Assembly (NCBI GenBank): GCA_016302655.1
Contig: JAEDNF010000048.1
Span: 1 to 9,259 of the forward strand
Origin: Oscillospiraceae bacterium
GTDB taxonomy: Bacteria; Bacillota; Clostridia; Oscillospirales; Ruminococcaceae
Reading direction: 5' to 3'
DNA length: 9,259 bases
In this document: positions 1 through 6,181 of the stretch, in pieces
How the letters are laid out: the number at the start of each line of letters is the position of its first letter
How positions within the stretch are numbered: position 1 is the first letter of the stretch
Notes under the pieces: model-generated
What the model was told of the DNA's origin: nothing
Database searches by the model: none
Seen by the model: the letters and a program-made list of their open reading frames with translations, nothing else
Program-made: the position numbers and the translations under genes

Positions 1-33
1 ATCTATAATGATATCGGAATCGTTTACTGACAT
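1..33 (-). CDS. 5' end of a leftward gene, possibly a TetR-family regulator (partial, runs off the window)
   Basis: Eleven codons are visible, reading MSVNDSDIIID from an ATG at 33-31. The start is supported by a GAGG Shine-Dalgarno at 42-39 with 5 bases of spacing, and by a consensus promoter just upstream (102-74). The short polar N-terminus ending in DIIID resembles the lead-in to the first helix of many clostridial TetR/AcrR regulators. A perfect palindrome of the type TetR proteins bind (TTGAAC-N4-GTTCAA, 50-65) sits at the predicted transcription start, which would fit autorepression. The family assignment is an inference from these weak cues, because no helix-turn-helix lies inside the window. 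That a gene starts here is more secure than what it encodes. Confidence 0.5.
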   Translation of the reverse strand, partial: MSVNDSDIIID

Positions 34-49
34 TTTGACCTCATTTCAT

Positions 50-65
50 TTGAACGGTTGTTCAA
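50..65. promoter_or_regulatory. Perfect inverted repeat TTGAAC-N4-GTTCAA, candidate operator of the leftward gene
   Basis: The 6-bp arms are exact reverse complements around GGTT. The site lies between the -10 box at 79-74 and the ATG at 33, at about +2 to +17 of the predicted transcript, where a bound repressor would block transcription. The length and symmetry fit a TetR-type operator. The bound protein is not identified by sequence alone. Confidence 0.55.
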
Positions 66-73
66 CTGTTTAC

Positions 74-102
74 ATTATAACACCGTTATTCTGTTTTGTC
101 AA
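74..102 (-). promoter_or_regulatory. Consensus σA promoter for the leftward gene at the window edge
   Basis: Reading the minus strand, TTGACA (102-97) and TATAAT (79-74) are both exact consensus boxes, separated by 17 bases. The -35 box lies inside the last codons of the XRE regulator gene, so the downstream gene has its own promoter overlapping its neighbour's 3' end. The predicted start is near position 67. Confidence 0.8.
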
Positions 103-502
103 CGGTTTCTTTATGCTTTTTTGCTTTTTCGGAAAAATATTTTTCGGCTATACAGGAAAAGAAAGCTGTTTTATCCTCTTCTGAGAAATTTTCGTCGGAG
201 AGTATTTCACTTACTTGTGATAATATGTCATCGGCTTTTTCTCTTGTTTCTTCCGAAGAAGTGCCGTAAAAATACAGCTTTTCATCGGAAGACAGAGCGA
301 TATCGATATTGTCATCGGTCAGCATTTCCTCGCTTACTCCGAGCAGAACCGCCATATCAGAAAGGGTTTTTGAACGGGGTGTTCTTGCTCCGCTGATGTA
401 GTTTGCAAGTGCTCTGTAGGTTATGGATACGGCTGAAGCAAAGTCTGTCTTTTTATAGCCGTTTCTTTTAATCAGTATTTCCAGCTTCTCTCTCAGTTCC
501 AT
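86..502 (-). CDS. XRE/Cro-type helix-turn-helix transcriptional regulator, 138 aa
   Basis: This is a small DNA-binding regulator. The N-terminal 60 or so residues form a Cro/C1-type helix-turn-helix: a first helix (LREKLEILIKRNG), a second around KKTDFASAVSI (18-27), the recognition helix TYRALANYISG (28-38), then TPRSKTLSDMAVLLGVSEEML. The remaining 75 residues are charged and probably helical, match no domain I recognise, and could mediate dimerisation or signal sensing. I chose the ATG at 502-500, preceded by GGAGG (511-507). An in-frame ATG 15 codons upstream lies within the promoter itself, so it should not be transcribed. The gene is divergent from argG across a 240-bp spacer, which makes a role at the arginine locus possible but unproven. 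Its target could equally be its own promoter or the gene to its left. Confidence 0.85.
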   Translation of the reverse strand: MELREKLEILIKRNGYKKTDFASAVSITYRALANYISGARTPRSKTLSDMAVLLGVSEEMLTDDNIDIALSSDEKLYFYGTSSEETREKADDILSQVSEILSDENFSEEDKTAFFSCIAEKYFSEKAKKHKETVDKTE

Positions 503-532
503 ATTTCCTCCGACTCTTTTTCCTTTATTTAT

Positions 533-561
533 ATTATATCCGTACATTTACTGCTTGTCAA
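533..561 (-). promoter_or_regulatory. Consensus σA promoter of the XRE regulator gene
   Basis: On the minus strand TTGACA (561-556) and TATAAT (538-533) are exact consensus boxes with a 17-base spacer. The predicted start near 526 gives a leader of about 24 bases ending in GGAGG. This placement excludes the upstream ATG at 547-545 as the translation start. Confidence 0.85.
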
Positions 562-568
562 TCAAAAA

Positions 569-607
569 AATACATAAAAATTCGCTAAAATTCAACAAAT
601 ATTCATA
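569..607. promoter_or_regulatory. Possible array of weak ARG-box-like (ArgR) sites between the divergent promoters
   Basis: Compared by eye with the Bacillus ARG-box consensus CATGAATAAAAATTCAAG, the segment 569-586 matches 12 of 18 positions, including an unbroken ATAAAAATTC. Overlapping segments at 579-596 and 590-607 each match 11 of 18. The conserved TTC triplets fall at 581, 591 and 602, about one helical turn apart, as expected for side-by-side ArgR binding. The region is AT-rich, so chance matches are likely. No argR is in the window. Confidence 0.3.
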
Positions 608-608
608 A

Positions 609-638
609 TATACAGTATAATATGCAGATATCTGTATA
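609..638. promoter_or_regulatory. Inverted repeat upstream of the argG -35 box, candidate operator
   Basis: TATACAG (609-615) and CTGTATA (632-638) are exact reverse complements separated by 16 bases. Inside this lies a second perfect palindrome, CAGATATCTG (625-634). The site ends 7 bases before the -35 box of argG, a typical position for an operator or activator site. A TATAAT at 616-621 lies within the repeat but has no convincing -35 box. The protein that would bind is unknown; the divergent XRE regulator and ArgR are both candidates. Confidence 0.4.
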
Positions 639-645
639 AAATGGC

Positions 646-673
646 TTGACTTTAACGCAAAAAGGTGTATAAT
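646..673 (+). promoter_or_regulatory. σA promoter of argG
   Basis: TTGACT (646-651), one base off consensus, and TATAAT (668-673), exact consensus, are separated by 16 bases. The predicted start is near 680, giving a leader of about 63 bases. This rules out the in-frame GTG at 665 as the argG start because it overlaps the -10 region. Confidence 0.85.
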
Positions 674-697
674 ATTCAATGTAAGTTTTTAAGCGGG

Positions 698-718
698 CAG
701 AAAGCCGCAAGGCTTCTG
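698..718 (+). other. Hairpin with GCAA (GNRA) tetraloop in the argG leader
   Basis: CAG plus AAGCC on the left pairs with GGCTT plus CTG on the right, giving 8 base pairs with a single bulged A at 701 and a GCAA loop (707-710). GNRA loops are unusually stable in RNA. No T-tract follows, so this is not a terminator. It ends 8 bases before the Shine-Dalgarno region at 727-732. It could stabilise the mRNA or be a binding site. An alternative 4-bp pairing of GCGG (693-696) with CCGC (705-708) would disrupt it. Confidence 0.5.
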
Positions 719-742
719 TTTAATAGAAAGGAAATTAAGAAA

Positions 743-1972
743 ATGGCAAAAGAAATCAAAAAGATCATACTCGCTTATTCAGGCGGACTTGACACATCTA
801 TCATTATCCCGTGGCTGCACGAGACTTATCCCGGCTGCGAAGTTATCTGCGTTGCAGGTAATGTAGGACAGGATTCCGAAATAGTAGGTCTTGAAGAAAG
901 AGCAAAGAAGACAGGCGCATCTAAGCTCTACATAGAAGATATACAGGATGAATTCGTAAACGACTTCATTTTCCCGACACTTAAGGCAGGCGCAAAGTAC
1001 GAGGGCTATCTGCTCGGTACATCTTTTGCCCGTCCTCCTATAGCTAAGAGACTTGTTGAGATAGCTAAGAAAGAGGGCGCTGACGCTATCTGCCACGGAT
1101 GTACAGGCAAGGGCAACGACCAGGTTCGTTTTGAGCTTACAATCAAGGCTCTTGCACCCAACCTTGAGATCATCGCTCCCTGGAGAATCTGGGATATCAA
1201 GTCAAGAGAACAGGAAATAGAATATGCTGAGGCTCACAATGTTCCGATAAAGATCACCCGTGAGACCAACTACTCAAAGGATATGAACCTCTGGCATTTA
1301 TCACATGAGGGTCTTGACCTTGAGGATCCCGCAAATGAACCCCAGTACAACAAAGAGGGCTTCTTGGAGCTCGGCGTTTCACCCGAACAGGCTCCCGACA
1401 AGCCCACTTATATAACAATACACTTTGAAAAGGGTATTCCTACTGCGCTTAACGGCGAAGAGATGGACGGCGTAAAGCTGATAAAGACTCTTAACAAGCT
1501 CGGCGGCGAGAACGGCATCGGTCTTTTCGACGTTGTTGAAAACAGACTTGTTGGTATGAAGTCAAGAGGCGTTTACGAGACTCCCGGCGGTACAATTCTT
1601 TACCACGCTCACGAAGTTCTTGAAACTATCTGCCTTGACAAAGAGACACAGCACTACAAGTACGGCCTTGCACAGAAGTACGCAGACTTAGTTTACAACG
1701 GTCAGTGGTACACTCCTTTAAGAGAGGCTATGGACGCATTTGTTGACAAGACTCAGGAAACTGTAACAGGTGATGTTAAGCTCAAGCTTTACAAGGGCAA
1801 TATCATCAACGCAGGCGTTACATCTCCCTACACTCTGTACAGCGAGGACTTCGCTTCATTCGGTGAGGATGATGTTTACGACCAGACAGATTCAAAGGGC
1901 TTTATCAACCTGTTCGGTCTGCCGATAAAGGTTAAGGCTCTTCTCGACGCAGAAAGAAACAACAAGTAATCC
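743..1972 (+). CDS. argG: Argininosuccinate synthase ArgG
   Basis: ArgG is a cytoplasmic enzyme that joins citrulline and aspartate, using ATP, to make argininosuccinate, the penultimate step to arginine. The 408-residue product has the family's usual length. The N-terminal ATP-pyrophosphatase loop AYSGGLDTS (residues 11-19) is intact. Also present are [14 protein letters not shown] (118-131), which is part of the substrate site, and NLWHLSHEG (182-190). I start at the ATG at 743, preceded by AAAGGA (727-732) with a 10-base gap. A longer in-frame reading begins with GTG at 665 but lies in the promoter and would add 26 residues not typical of the family. The stop codon is TAA at about 1967-1969, followed by a terminator, so argG is mainly its own transcription unit although it heads the arginine locus. 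The last three bases of the interval given are past the stop. Confidence 0.97.
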
Positions 1973-1984
1973 GAAAGTATTACG

Positions 1985-2036
1985 GTAAATTCCGCAAGGT
2001 GTATATTATATATGCCTTGCGGCTTTTACGGTTTTT
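1985..2036 (+). terminator. Intrinsic terminator after argG
   Basis: CCGCAAGG (1992-1999) pairs exactly with CCTTGCGG (2015-2022). The stem extends inward by about five more pairs, two of them G-U, to a loop near 2005-2009. After the stem come CTTTTACGG and then TTTTTT. GTAAA (1985-1989) can also pair with TTTAC (2025-2029) as an outer clamp. This should stop most argG transcripts before argH. Confidence 0.8.
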
Positions 2037-2042
2037 TAAGAC

Positions 2043-2078
2043 GCAATTTGCGCTGTATTTTTTACGGCGCACAGTTGC
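2043..2078 (+). other. Second hairpin in the argG-argH spacer, function unknown
   Basis: TGCGCTGTA (2049-2057) pairs with TACGGCGCA (2063-2071), giving 9 pairs including one G-U, around a TTTTT loop. An outer GCAA/TTGC stem (2043-2046 with 2075-2078) adds to it across a small internal loop. No T-run follows, so it is not a standard terminator. It lies on any readthrough transcript from argG into argH. It could be a processing site, an attenuator element, or double-strand DNA symmetry for a protein. Confidence 0.45.
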
Positions 2079-2088
2079 AATTTATATT
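2061..2088 (+). promoter_or_regulatory. Weak candidate promoter for the argH-argF operon
   Basis: TTTACG (2061-2066) and TATATT (2083-2088) are 16 bases apart. The -35 match is poor and the -10 match is 5 of 6. It is the best pair I find between the argG terminator and argH, but far weaker than the three other promoters in the window. It is overlapped by TTGCAATTTATATTTATAC (2075-2093), which resembles a reverse-complement ARG box if one extra base is allowed. Confidence 0.25.
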
Positions 2089-2149
2089 TATACCGGAAAA
2101 AGCCATACGCTTTTTGCGTTATGAACATAAGTTGAAAGGAAAGTAAAAT

Positions 2150-3538
2150 ATGTCAAAGATGATGTGGGCAGGAAGATTTTCAAAAGAAGTCGATTCTAAA
2201 GTCAATGACTTCAACTCTTCCATCTCATTTGATGCAAGAATGTATAAGCATGATATAAAGGGTTCGATAGCTCACGCTACTATGCTCGGCGAGTGCGGAA
2301 TAATCAGCACTTCCGACAGCAAGGCTATAATTGACGGCCTTAACGGTATCTTAAGCGACATCGAAAGCGGTAAGCTTATATTTGATCCCAATGCCGAAGA
2401 TATCCATATGTTTATTGAGGCGGAGCTTACAGCAAGAATCGGCGACGCAGGAAAGCGCCTGCATACAGCACGAAGCAGAAACGACCAGGTAGCGCTTGAT
2501 ATAAAACTTTATCTCAAGGATGAAACAGATGAGATAGCAAAGCTTGTAAGAGAGCTTATCAACACTATAATAGATATAGCTAAACAGCATACGCAGACCG
2601 TAATGCCCGGATACACCCACCTGCAAAGAGCACAGCCCGTGACCTTTGCTCATCACCTGATGGCATACGCTCAGATGCTCACAAGAGATCTTACAAGACT
2701 TGCCGATTGCAAGGAAAGAATGGATGTAATGCCGCTGGGTTCATGTGCGCTTGCAGGTACTACCTATCCTCTTAACAGAAAGAGAACAGCCGAGCTTCTC
2801 GGTTTTAAGGATATTACGATGAACAGTCTTGACGGCGTATCTGACCGAGATTTCTGCATTGAGCTCTGTTCGGCGTTGTCTATGCTTATGATGCATCTGT
2901 CACGCTTTTCAGAAGAGATTATTATGTGGTGCTCATGGGAGTTCAAGTTTATCGAGCTTGACGATGCATATTCAACCGGAAGCTCGATAATGCCTCAGAA
3001 GAAGAACCCCGATGTTACCGAGCTTATCAGAGGAAAGACGGCAAGAGTATACGGTGATTTGCAGACGCTTCTTTCTATGATGAAGGGACTTCCTCTTGCA
3101 TACAACAAGGATATGCAGGAAGATAAAGAGGCTATTTTTGACGCTGTTGACACTGTTAAGCTGTGCATATCGACTTTTATACCTATGCTTGCAACTATGA
3201 CCGTGCTTAAAGACAATATGCGTACAGCCGCCGCAAAAGGCTTTATCAACGCAACCGACTGTGCCGACTATCTTGTAAAGAAGGGACTTCCTTTCAGAAC
3301 GGCATATAAGATAACAGGAACTCTTGTTGCACTTTGCATAGAGAAGAATACAACTCTTGAACAGCTCCCGATCGAAGAATATAAGAAGCTCTGCGAAACA
3401 TTTGATACCGATGTATATGACGCAATAAGCCTTGATACCTGCGTTATGCAAAGAGGCGTAGACGGCGGTCCCGCACCCGATGCGGTAAACCGACAGATAT
3501 CAGAGCTTGAGAGCAGACTTGGCGGTATAAATATCTGA
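2150..3538 (+). CDS. argH: Argininosuccinate lyase ArgH
   Basis: ArgH cleaves argininosuccinate to arginine and fumarate, the last step of the pathway, as a cytoplasmic homotetramer of the fumarase/aspartase superfamily. The 462-residue product is full length. The three conserved blocks of the superfamily are visible: HTARSRNDQ (105-113), GYTHLQRAQP (154-163), whose His157 matches the catalytic histidine region, and the signature loop GSSIMPQKKNP (277-287) carrying the catalytic serine. The N-terminal MWAGRFSKEVD is typical. The ATG at 2150 has GAAAGGA (2134-2140) 9 bases upstream. The TGA stop overlaps the ATG of the following acetyltransferase by one base (TGATG), so the two are very likely translationally coupled. 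A terminator separates this gene from argG, so it probably starts the argH-argF transcript. Confidence 0.97.
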   Translation: MSKMMWAGRFSKEVDSKVNDFNSSISFDARMYKHDIKGSIAHATMLGECGIISTSDSKAIIDGLNGILSDIESGKLIFDPNAEDIHMFIEAELTARIGDAGKRLHTARSRNDQVALDIKLYLKDETDEIAKLVRELINTIIDIAKQHTQTVMPGYTHLQRAQPVTFAHHLMAYAQMLTRDLTRLADCKERMDVMPLGSCALAGTTYPLNRKRTAELLGFKDITMNSLDGVSDRDFCIELCSALSMLMMHLSRFSEEIIMWCSWEFKFIELDDAYSTGSSIMPQKKNPDVTELIRGKTARVYGDLQTLLSMMKGLPLAYNKDMQEDKEAIFDAVDTVKLCISTFIPMLATMTVLKDNMRTAAAKGFINATDCADYLVKKGLPFRTAYKITGTLVALCIEKNTTLEQLPIEEYKKLCETFDTDVYDAISLDTCVMQRGVDGGPAPDAVNRQISELESRLGGINI

Positions 3539-3951
3539 TGATTACGTATGAATTCAGACTTCCGAATGATATAAATTCATTCAGACGAAGCGTAGGCTGG
3601 TATGAGCTTTCCGAGCGACAGCTGAGATGTGCGCTTGAGCGCTCGGTACTTGCTATAACTGCGCTTGACGGCGATACAGAGGTCGGTTCTGCCCGTGTTG
3701 TCGGAGACGGCGGATATCAGTTCTTTATAAGCGATGTTATAGTAAGGCCGGAATATCAGGGCAAAGGTATCGGCAGAGAGATGCTCACCCGCCTTATGGA
3801 TAAGGCGCTTTCGGTTGCTGACGAGGGCGAAACGATAATGATAAACCTTATGTCCGCAAAGGACAAAGAGCCTTTTTATGAAAAGCTCGGCTTTATGCGA
3901 AGACCGAATGACGAGCGTGGATGCGGAATGACAAAATTTCTTAAAAAGTGA
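3538..3951 (+). CDS. GNAT-family N-acetyltransferase, 137 aa; candidate N-acetylglutamate synthase
   Basis: This is a single-domain GNAT acetyltransferase that transfers the acetyl group of acetyl-CoA to an amine. The acetyl-CoA pyrophosphate loop is clear in ISDVIVRPEYQGKGIGREML (64-83), with the Q/R-x-x-G-x-G/A pattern at QGKGIG (74-79). The C-terminal strand region FYEKLGFMRRP (113-123) is also typical. Its start overlaps the argH stop (TGATG). The nearest Shine-Dalgarno-like GGCGG is 12 bases away, so translation probably depends on argH. Its stop lies inside the argC ribosome binding site. The substrate cannot be read from the sequence. Its place in the pathway, with no argA present, suggests glutamate, giving the N-acetylglutamate that starts the pathway. 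A separate, unrelated acetylation carried along in the operon is equally possible. The GNAT assignment is firm, the substrate is inference. Confidence 0.85.
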   Translation: MITYEFRLPNDINSFRRSVGWYELSERQLRCALERSVLAITALDGDTEVGSARVVGDGGYQFFISDVIVRPEYQGKGIGREMLTRLMDKALSVADEGETIMINLMSAKDKEPFYEKLGFMRRPNDERGCGMTKFLKK

Positions 3952-3952
3952 G

Positions 3953-3957
3953 AGGTG
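3953..3957 (+). promoter_or_regulatory. Ribosome binding site that fixes the argC start
   Basis: AGGTG at 3953-3957, within GAGAGGTG, lies 5 bases before the ATG at 3963. An alternative in-frame GTG at 3948 sits upstream of this site and has no Shine-Dalgarno of its own, so the ATG is preferred. Confidence 0.7.
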
Positions 3958-3962
3958 TTTAT

Positions 3963-4910
3963 ATGAGCGTAAAGATATATATAGACGGTCAGGAGGGAAC
4001 GACCGGACTTAAAATACTCGAGCGTTTTGAGGGAAGAAACGATATTGAGATACTTAAAATAGACGAGGACAAGAGAAAGGATAATAACGAGCGAAGAAAA
4101 TTCATCTGCTCATCCGATTATACTTTCCTTTGCCTGCCCGACGCTGCGGCAAGAGAAGCCGTTGCACTCGCAGAGGGTAGCAATGTCCGAATTATAGACG
4201 CTTCTACGGCTCACCGAACAAATCCCGACTGGGCTTACGGCTTCCCTGAGCTGTCAGCACAGCACAGAGAGAAGATAGCTTCGTCTTCAAGAGTAGCTGT
4301 CCCCGGATGCTATGCAAGCGGTTTTATTTCACTTGTATATCCGCTTGTAAGCTGCGGAATACTTCCTCCCGATTATCCCGTAACAGCACACGCCGTTTCA
4401 GGCTACAGCGGAGCAGGAAAGAAGGCTATCGCAGTATACGAAGGCAATGAAAAGCCGGATGAATACAACAGTCCGAGACAGTATGCACTTTCACAGGAGC
4501 ATAAGCACCTGCCCGAGATGATGAAGATATGCGGTCTTGACTATAAGCCTGTGTTCAATCCTCTGATATGCGATTATTTCAGCGGAATGGTAGTTACTGT
4601 ACCGATAATCACAAGATTACTGCCGAAAAAGACGGGCTTACAGGATATATATAACGCTATGTGCGCTCATTACGAAGGACAGAAGCTGGTAAAGGTAATG
4701 CCGGTTATGGGCGAGGGCGTACTGGCTGACGGATTCTTGGCAGGAAATACACTCAGCGGCAGAAACGATATGGAGATATTCGTTTGCGGCAACGATGACA
4801 GAGTTGTGCTTTGCTCACGCCTTGACAATCTCGGCAAGGGAGCAAGCGGCGCCGCTGTTCAGTGCCTTAATATAATGATGGGAATAGAAGAGACTACAGG
4901 TCTCGTTTGA
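3963..4910 (+). CDS. argC: N-acetyl-gamma-glutamyl-phosphate reductase ArgC, short type 2 form
   Basis: ArgC reduces N-acetylglutamyl 5-phosphate to N-acetylglutamate semialdehyde with NADPH, the third step of the acetylated pathway. The 315-residue product has the length of the type 2 (argC_other) subfamily rather than the roughly 345 residues of the usual form. The nucleotide-binding start is IYIDGQEGTTGLKI (5-18) in place of the common GATGYTG. The catalytic cysteine is Cys116 in VPGCYASG (113-120). ASTAHRTNPDWAYGFPEL (80-97) and QEHKHLPEM (178-186) are further family blocks. The start is the ATG at 3963. It is followed 19 bases later by argJ. Type 2 ArgC is best known from Proteobacteria, so its occurrence here in a clostridial arg operon is noteworthy, though I cannot say how common it is in this lineage. 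Confidence 0.94.
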   Translation: MSVKIYIDGQEGTTGLKILERFEGRNDIEILKIDEDKRKDNNERRKFICSSDYTFLCLPDAAAREAVALAEGSNVRIIDASTAHRTNPDWAYGFPELSAQHREKIASSSRVAVPGCYASGFISLVYPLVSCGILPPDYPVTAHAVSGYSGAGKKAIAVYEGNEKPDEYNSPRQYALSQEHKHLPEMMKICGLDYKPVFNPLICDYFSGMVVTVPIITRLLPKKTGLQDIYNAMCAHYEGQKLVKVMPVMGEGVLADGFLAGNTLSGRNDMEIFVCGNDDRVVLCSRLDNLGKGASGAAVQCLNIMMGIEETTGLV

Positions 4911-4929
4911 TATTGAAAGAGGTAAATAA

Positions 4930-6162
4930 ATGGTTGAATTTGATAATTATAAGCTCGTTGATAAGGGCGTCTGTGCGGCAAAAGGCTTTAAAGCAGGCGG
5001 TATAAATGTCGGAATAAAGCCCGGTTCCACAAAGCGTGACCTTGCAGTCATCAGCTGTGAAACAAAGTGCACAGCGGCGGCGATATACACACAGAATAAG
5101 GTAAAGGGCGCACCTATCATCGTTACTAAAGAGCATCTTAAGAACGGTATCGCTCAGGCGGTTATCGTTAACAGCGGTAACGCAAACACCTGCAACTCAA
5201 ACGGCATTGAGATAGCCGAGCAGATGTGCGAGCTGTGTGCAAATGAGCTTGGTATAGACAAGAACGATATGATAGTCGGTTCTACCGGCGTTATCGGTCA
5301 GAAGCTCTCAATAGACCCCGTTAAGAATAATATCAAAGCTCTTGTTGACAGCATAAGCGAAGACGGAAGCTCGCTTGCCTGCGAGGCAATTATGACTACC
5401 GATACACGCAAAAAGGAGCTTGCAGTAGAGTTCACACTTGACGGAAAGACTTGCCACATCGGCGGTATCAGCAAGGGAAGCGGAATGATAAATCCCAATA
5501 TGGCAACAATGCTTGCGTTTATCACTACCGATGTAAAGATAAATCCCGAGCTTCTGCACAAGGCTCTAAAGAGAACCGCAGATATCACCTACAATATGGT
5601 AAGCGTAGACGGTGATACGTCTACAAACGATACGCTCTGCATTATGGCTTCAGGCCTTGCAGGAAACAAAGAGATAACAGCTGAGGACAAGGATTATGAG
5701 GTATTCATAAACGGCCTTTATGCTGTAATGATGAATCTTGCAAGAGAGACAGCCCGTGACGGCGAGGGCGCTACTAAGCTGATGGAGTGTGTGGTTGACC
5801 ACGCACCGACAGAGGCAGTAGCAAAGAGCGTGGCGCTTTCCGTTATCAACAGCAGTCTGCTTAAAGCCGCAGTATTTGCGGCAGACGCAAACTGGGGACG
5901 GATACTGTGCGCGATAGGCTATGCCGAGGGAGATTTTGATATTTCTAAGGTATCGGTTGTTCTTTCATCCTGCAAGGGCAGTGTTAAGGTTTGCGAGAAC
6001 GGCGCAGGAGTTGATTTTTCCGAAGATGAAGCGTTCAAGATTCTTTCGGAAGATGAGATAGTGATCGCCATAGATATGAAAGACGGCGCTGATAAAGCGG
6101 TTGCATGGGGTTGCGACCTTACCTATGAATATGTTAAGATAAACGCAGAATACAGAAGCTGA
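4930..6162 (+). CDS. argJ: Ornithine acetyltransferase ArgJ (possibly bifunctional with N-acetylglutamate synthase)
   Basis: ArgJ moves the acetyl group from N-acetylornithine to glutamate, releasing ornithine and regenerating N-acetylglutamate, so the pathway cycles its acetyl group. Some members also make N-acetylglutamate from acetyl-CoA. The 410-residue precursor is full length. The self-cleavage site is in NMATMLAF, with Thr193 becoming the N-terminal nucleophile of the beta chain. The oxyanion-hole block is STGVIGQ (118-124), and VDGDTSTNDT (226-235) and FAADANWGRI (316-325) are conserved. The ATG at 4930 follows AAAGAGGT with 7 bases of spacing. The absence of argE here fits the recycling route. 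Whether this enzyme also has synthase activity cannot be told from the sequence and matters for the role of the GNAT gene upstream. Confidence 0.96.
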   Translation: MVEFDNYKLVDKGVCAAKGFKAGGINVGIKPGSTKRDLAVISCETKCTAAAIYTQNKVKGAPIIVTKEHLKNGIAQAVIVNSGNANTCNSNGIEIAEQMCELCANELGIDKNDMIVGSTGVIGQKLSIDPVKNNIKALVDSISEDGSSLACEAIMTTDTRKKELAVEFTLDGKTCHIGGISKGSGMINPNMATMLAFITTDVKINPELLHKALKRTADITYNMVSVDGDTSTNDTLCIMASGLAGNKEITAEDKDYEVFINGLYAVMMNLARETARDGEGATKLMECVVDHAPTEAVAKSVALSVINSSLLKAAVFAADANWGRILCAIGYAEGDFDISKVSVVLSSCKGSVKVCENGAGVDFSEDEAFKILSEDEIVIAIDMKDGADKAVAWGCDLTYEYVKINAEYRS

Positions 6163-6181
6163 CGCCGAAAGGACAAAAGAA

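Noticed and set aside
58..396. Plus-strand reading frame of 112 codons opposite the XRE gene
   Set aside because: It is rich in basic and aromatic residues as expected for antisense of AT-rich coding DNA, and it lies opposite a gene with a clear helix-turn-helix, promoter and ribosome binding site.
503..547. Upstream ATG of the XRE regulator, adding 15 residues
   Set aside because: It lies within the promoter of the gene and has no Shine-Dalgarno; the ATG at 502 has GGAGG.
665..742. N-terminal extension of argG from an in-frame GTG
   Set aside because: The GTG overlaps the -10 region of the argG promoter, so it would not be transcribed, and the extra 26 residues are not typical of ArgG. The ATG at 743 has a proper AAAGGA.
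503..742. T-box or known riboswitch in the argG leader
   Set aside because: The predicted leader is only about 63 bases, too short for a T-box, and no T-box or specifier-loop features or terminator are seen.
2121..2135. Four-codon ORF (MNIS) ending in the argH Shine-Dalgarno, as a leader peptide
   Set aside because: It has no arginine codons and no ribosome binding site of its own, and so short a frame is expected by chance.
2972..3451. Long minus-strand reading frame within argH (159 codons)
   Set aside because: It is antisense to a fully conserved argH, shows no family motif and has no ribosome binding site. It is a by-product of the coding frame.
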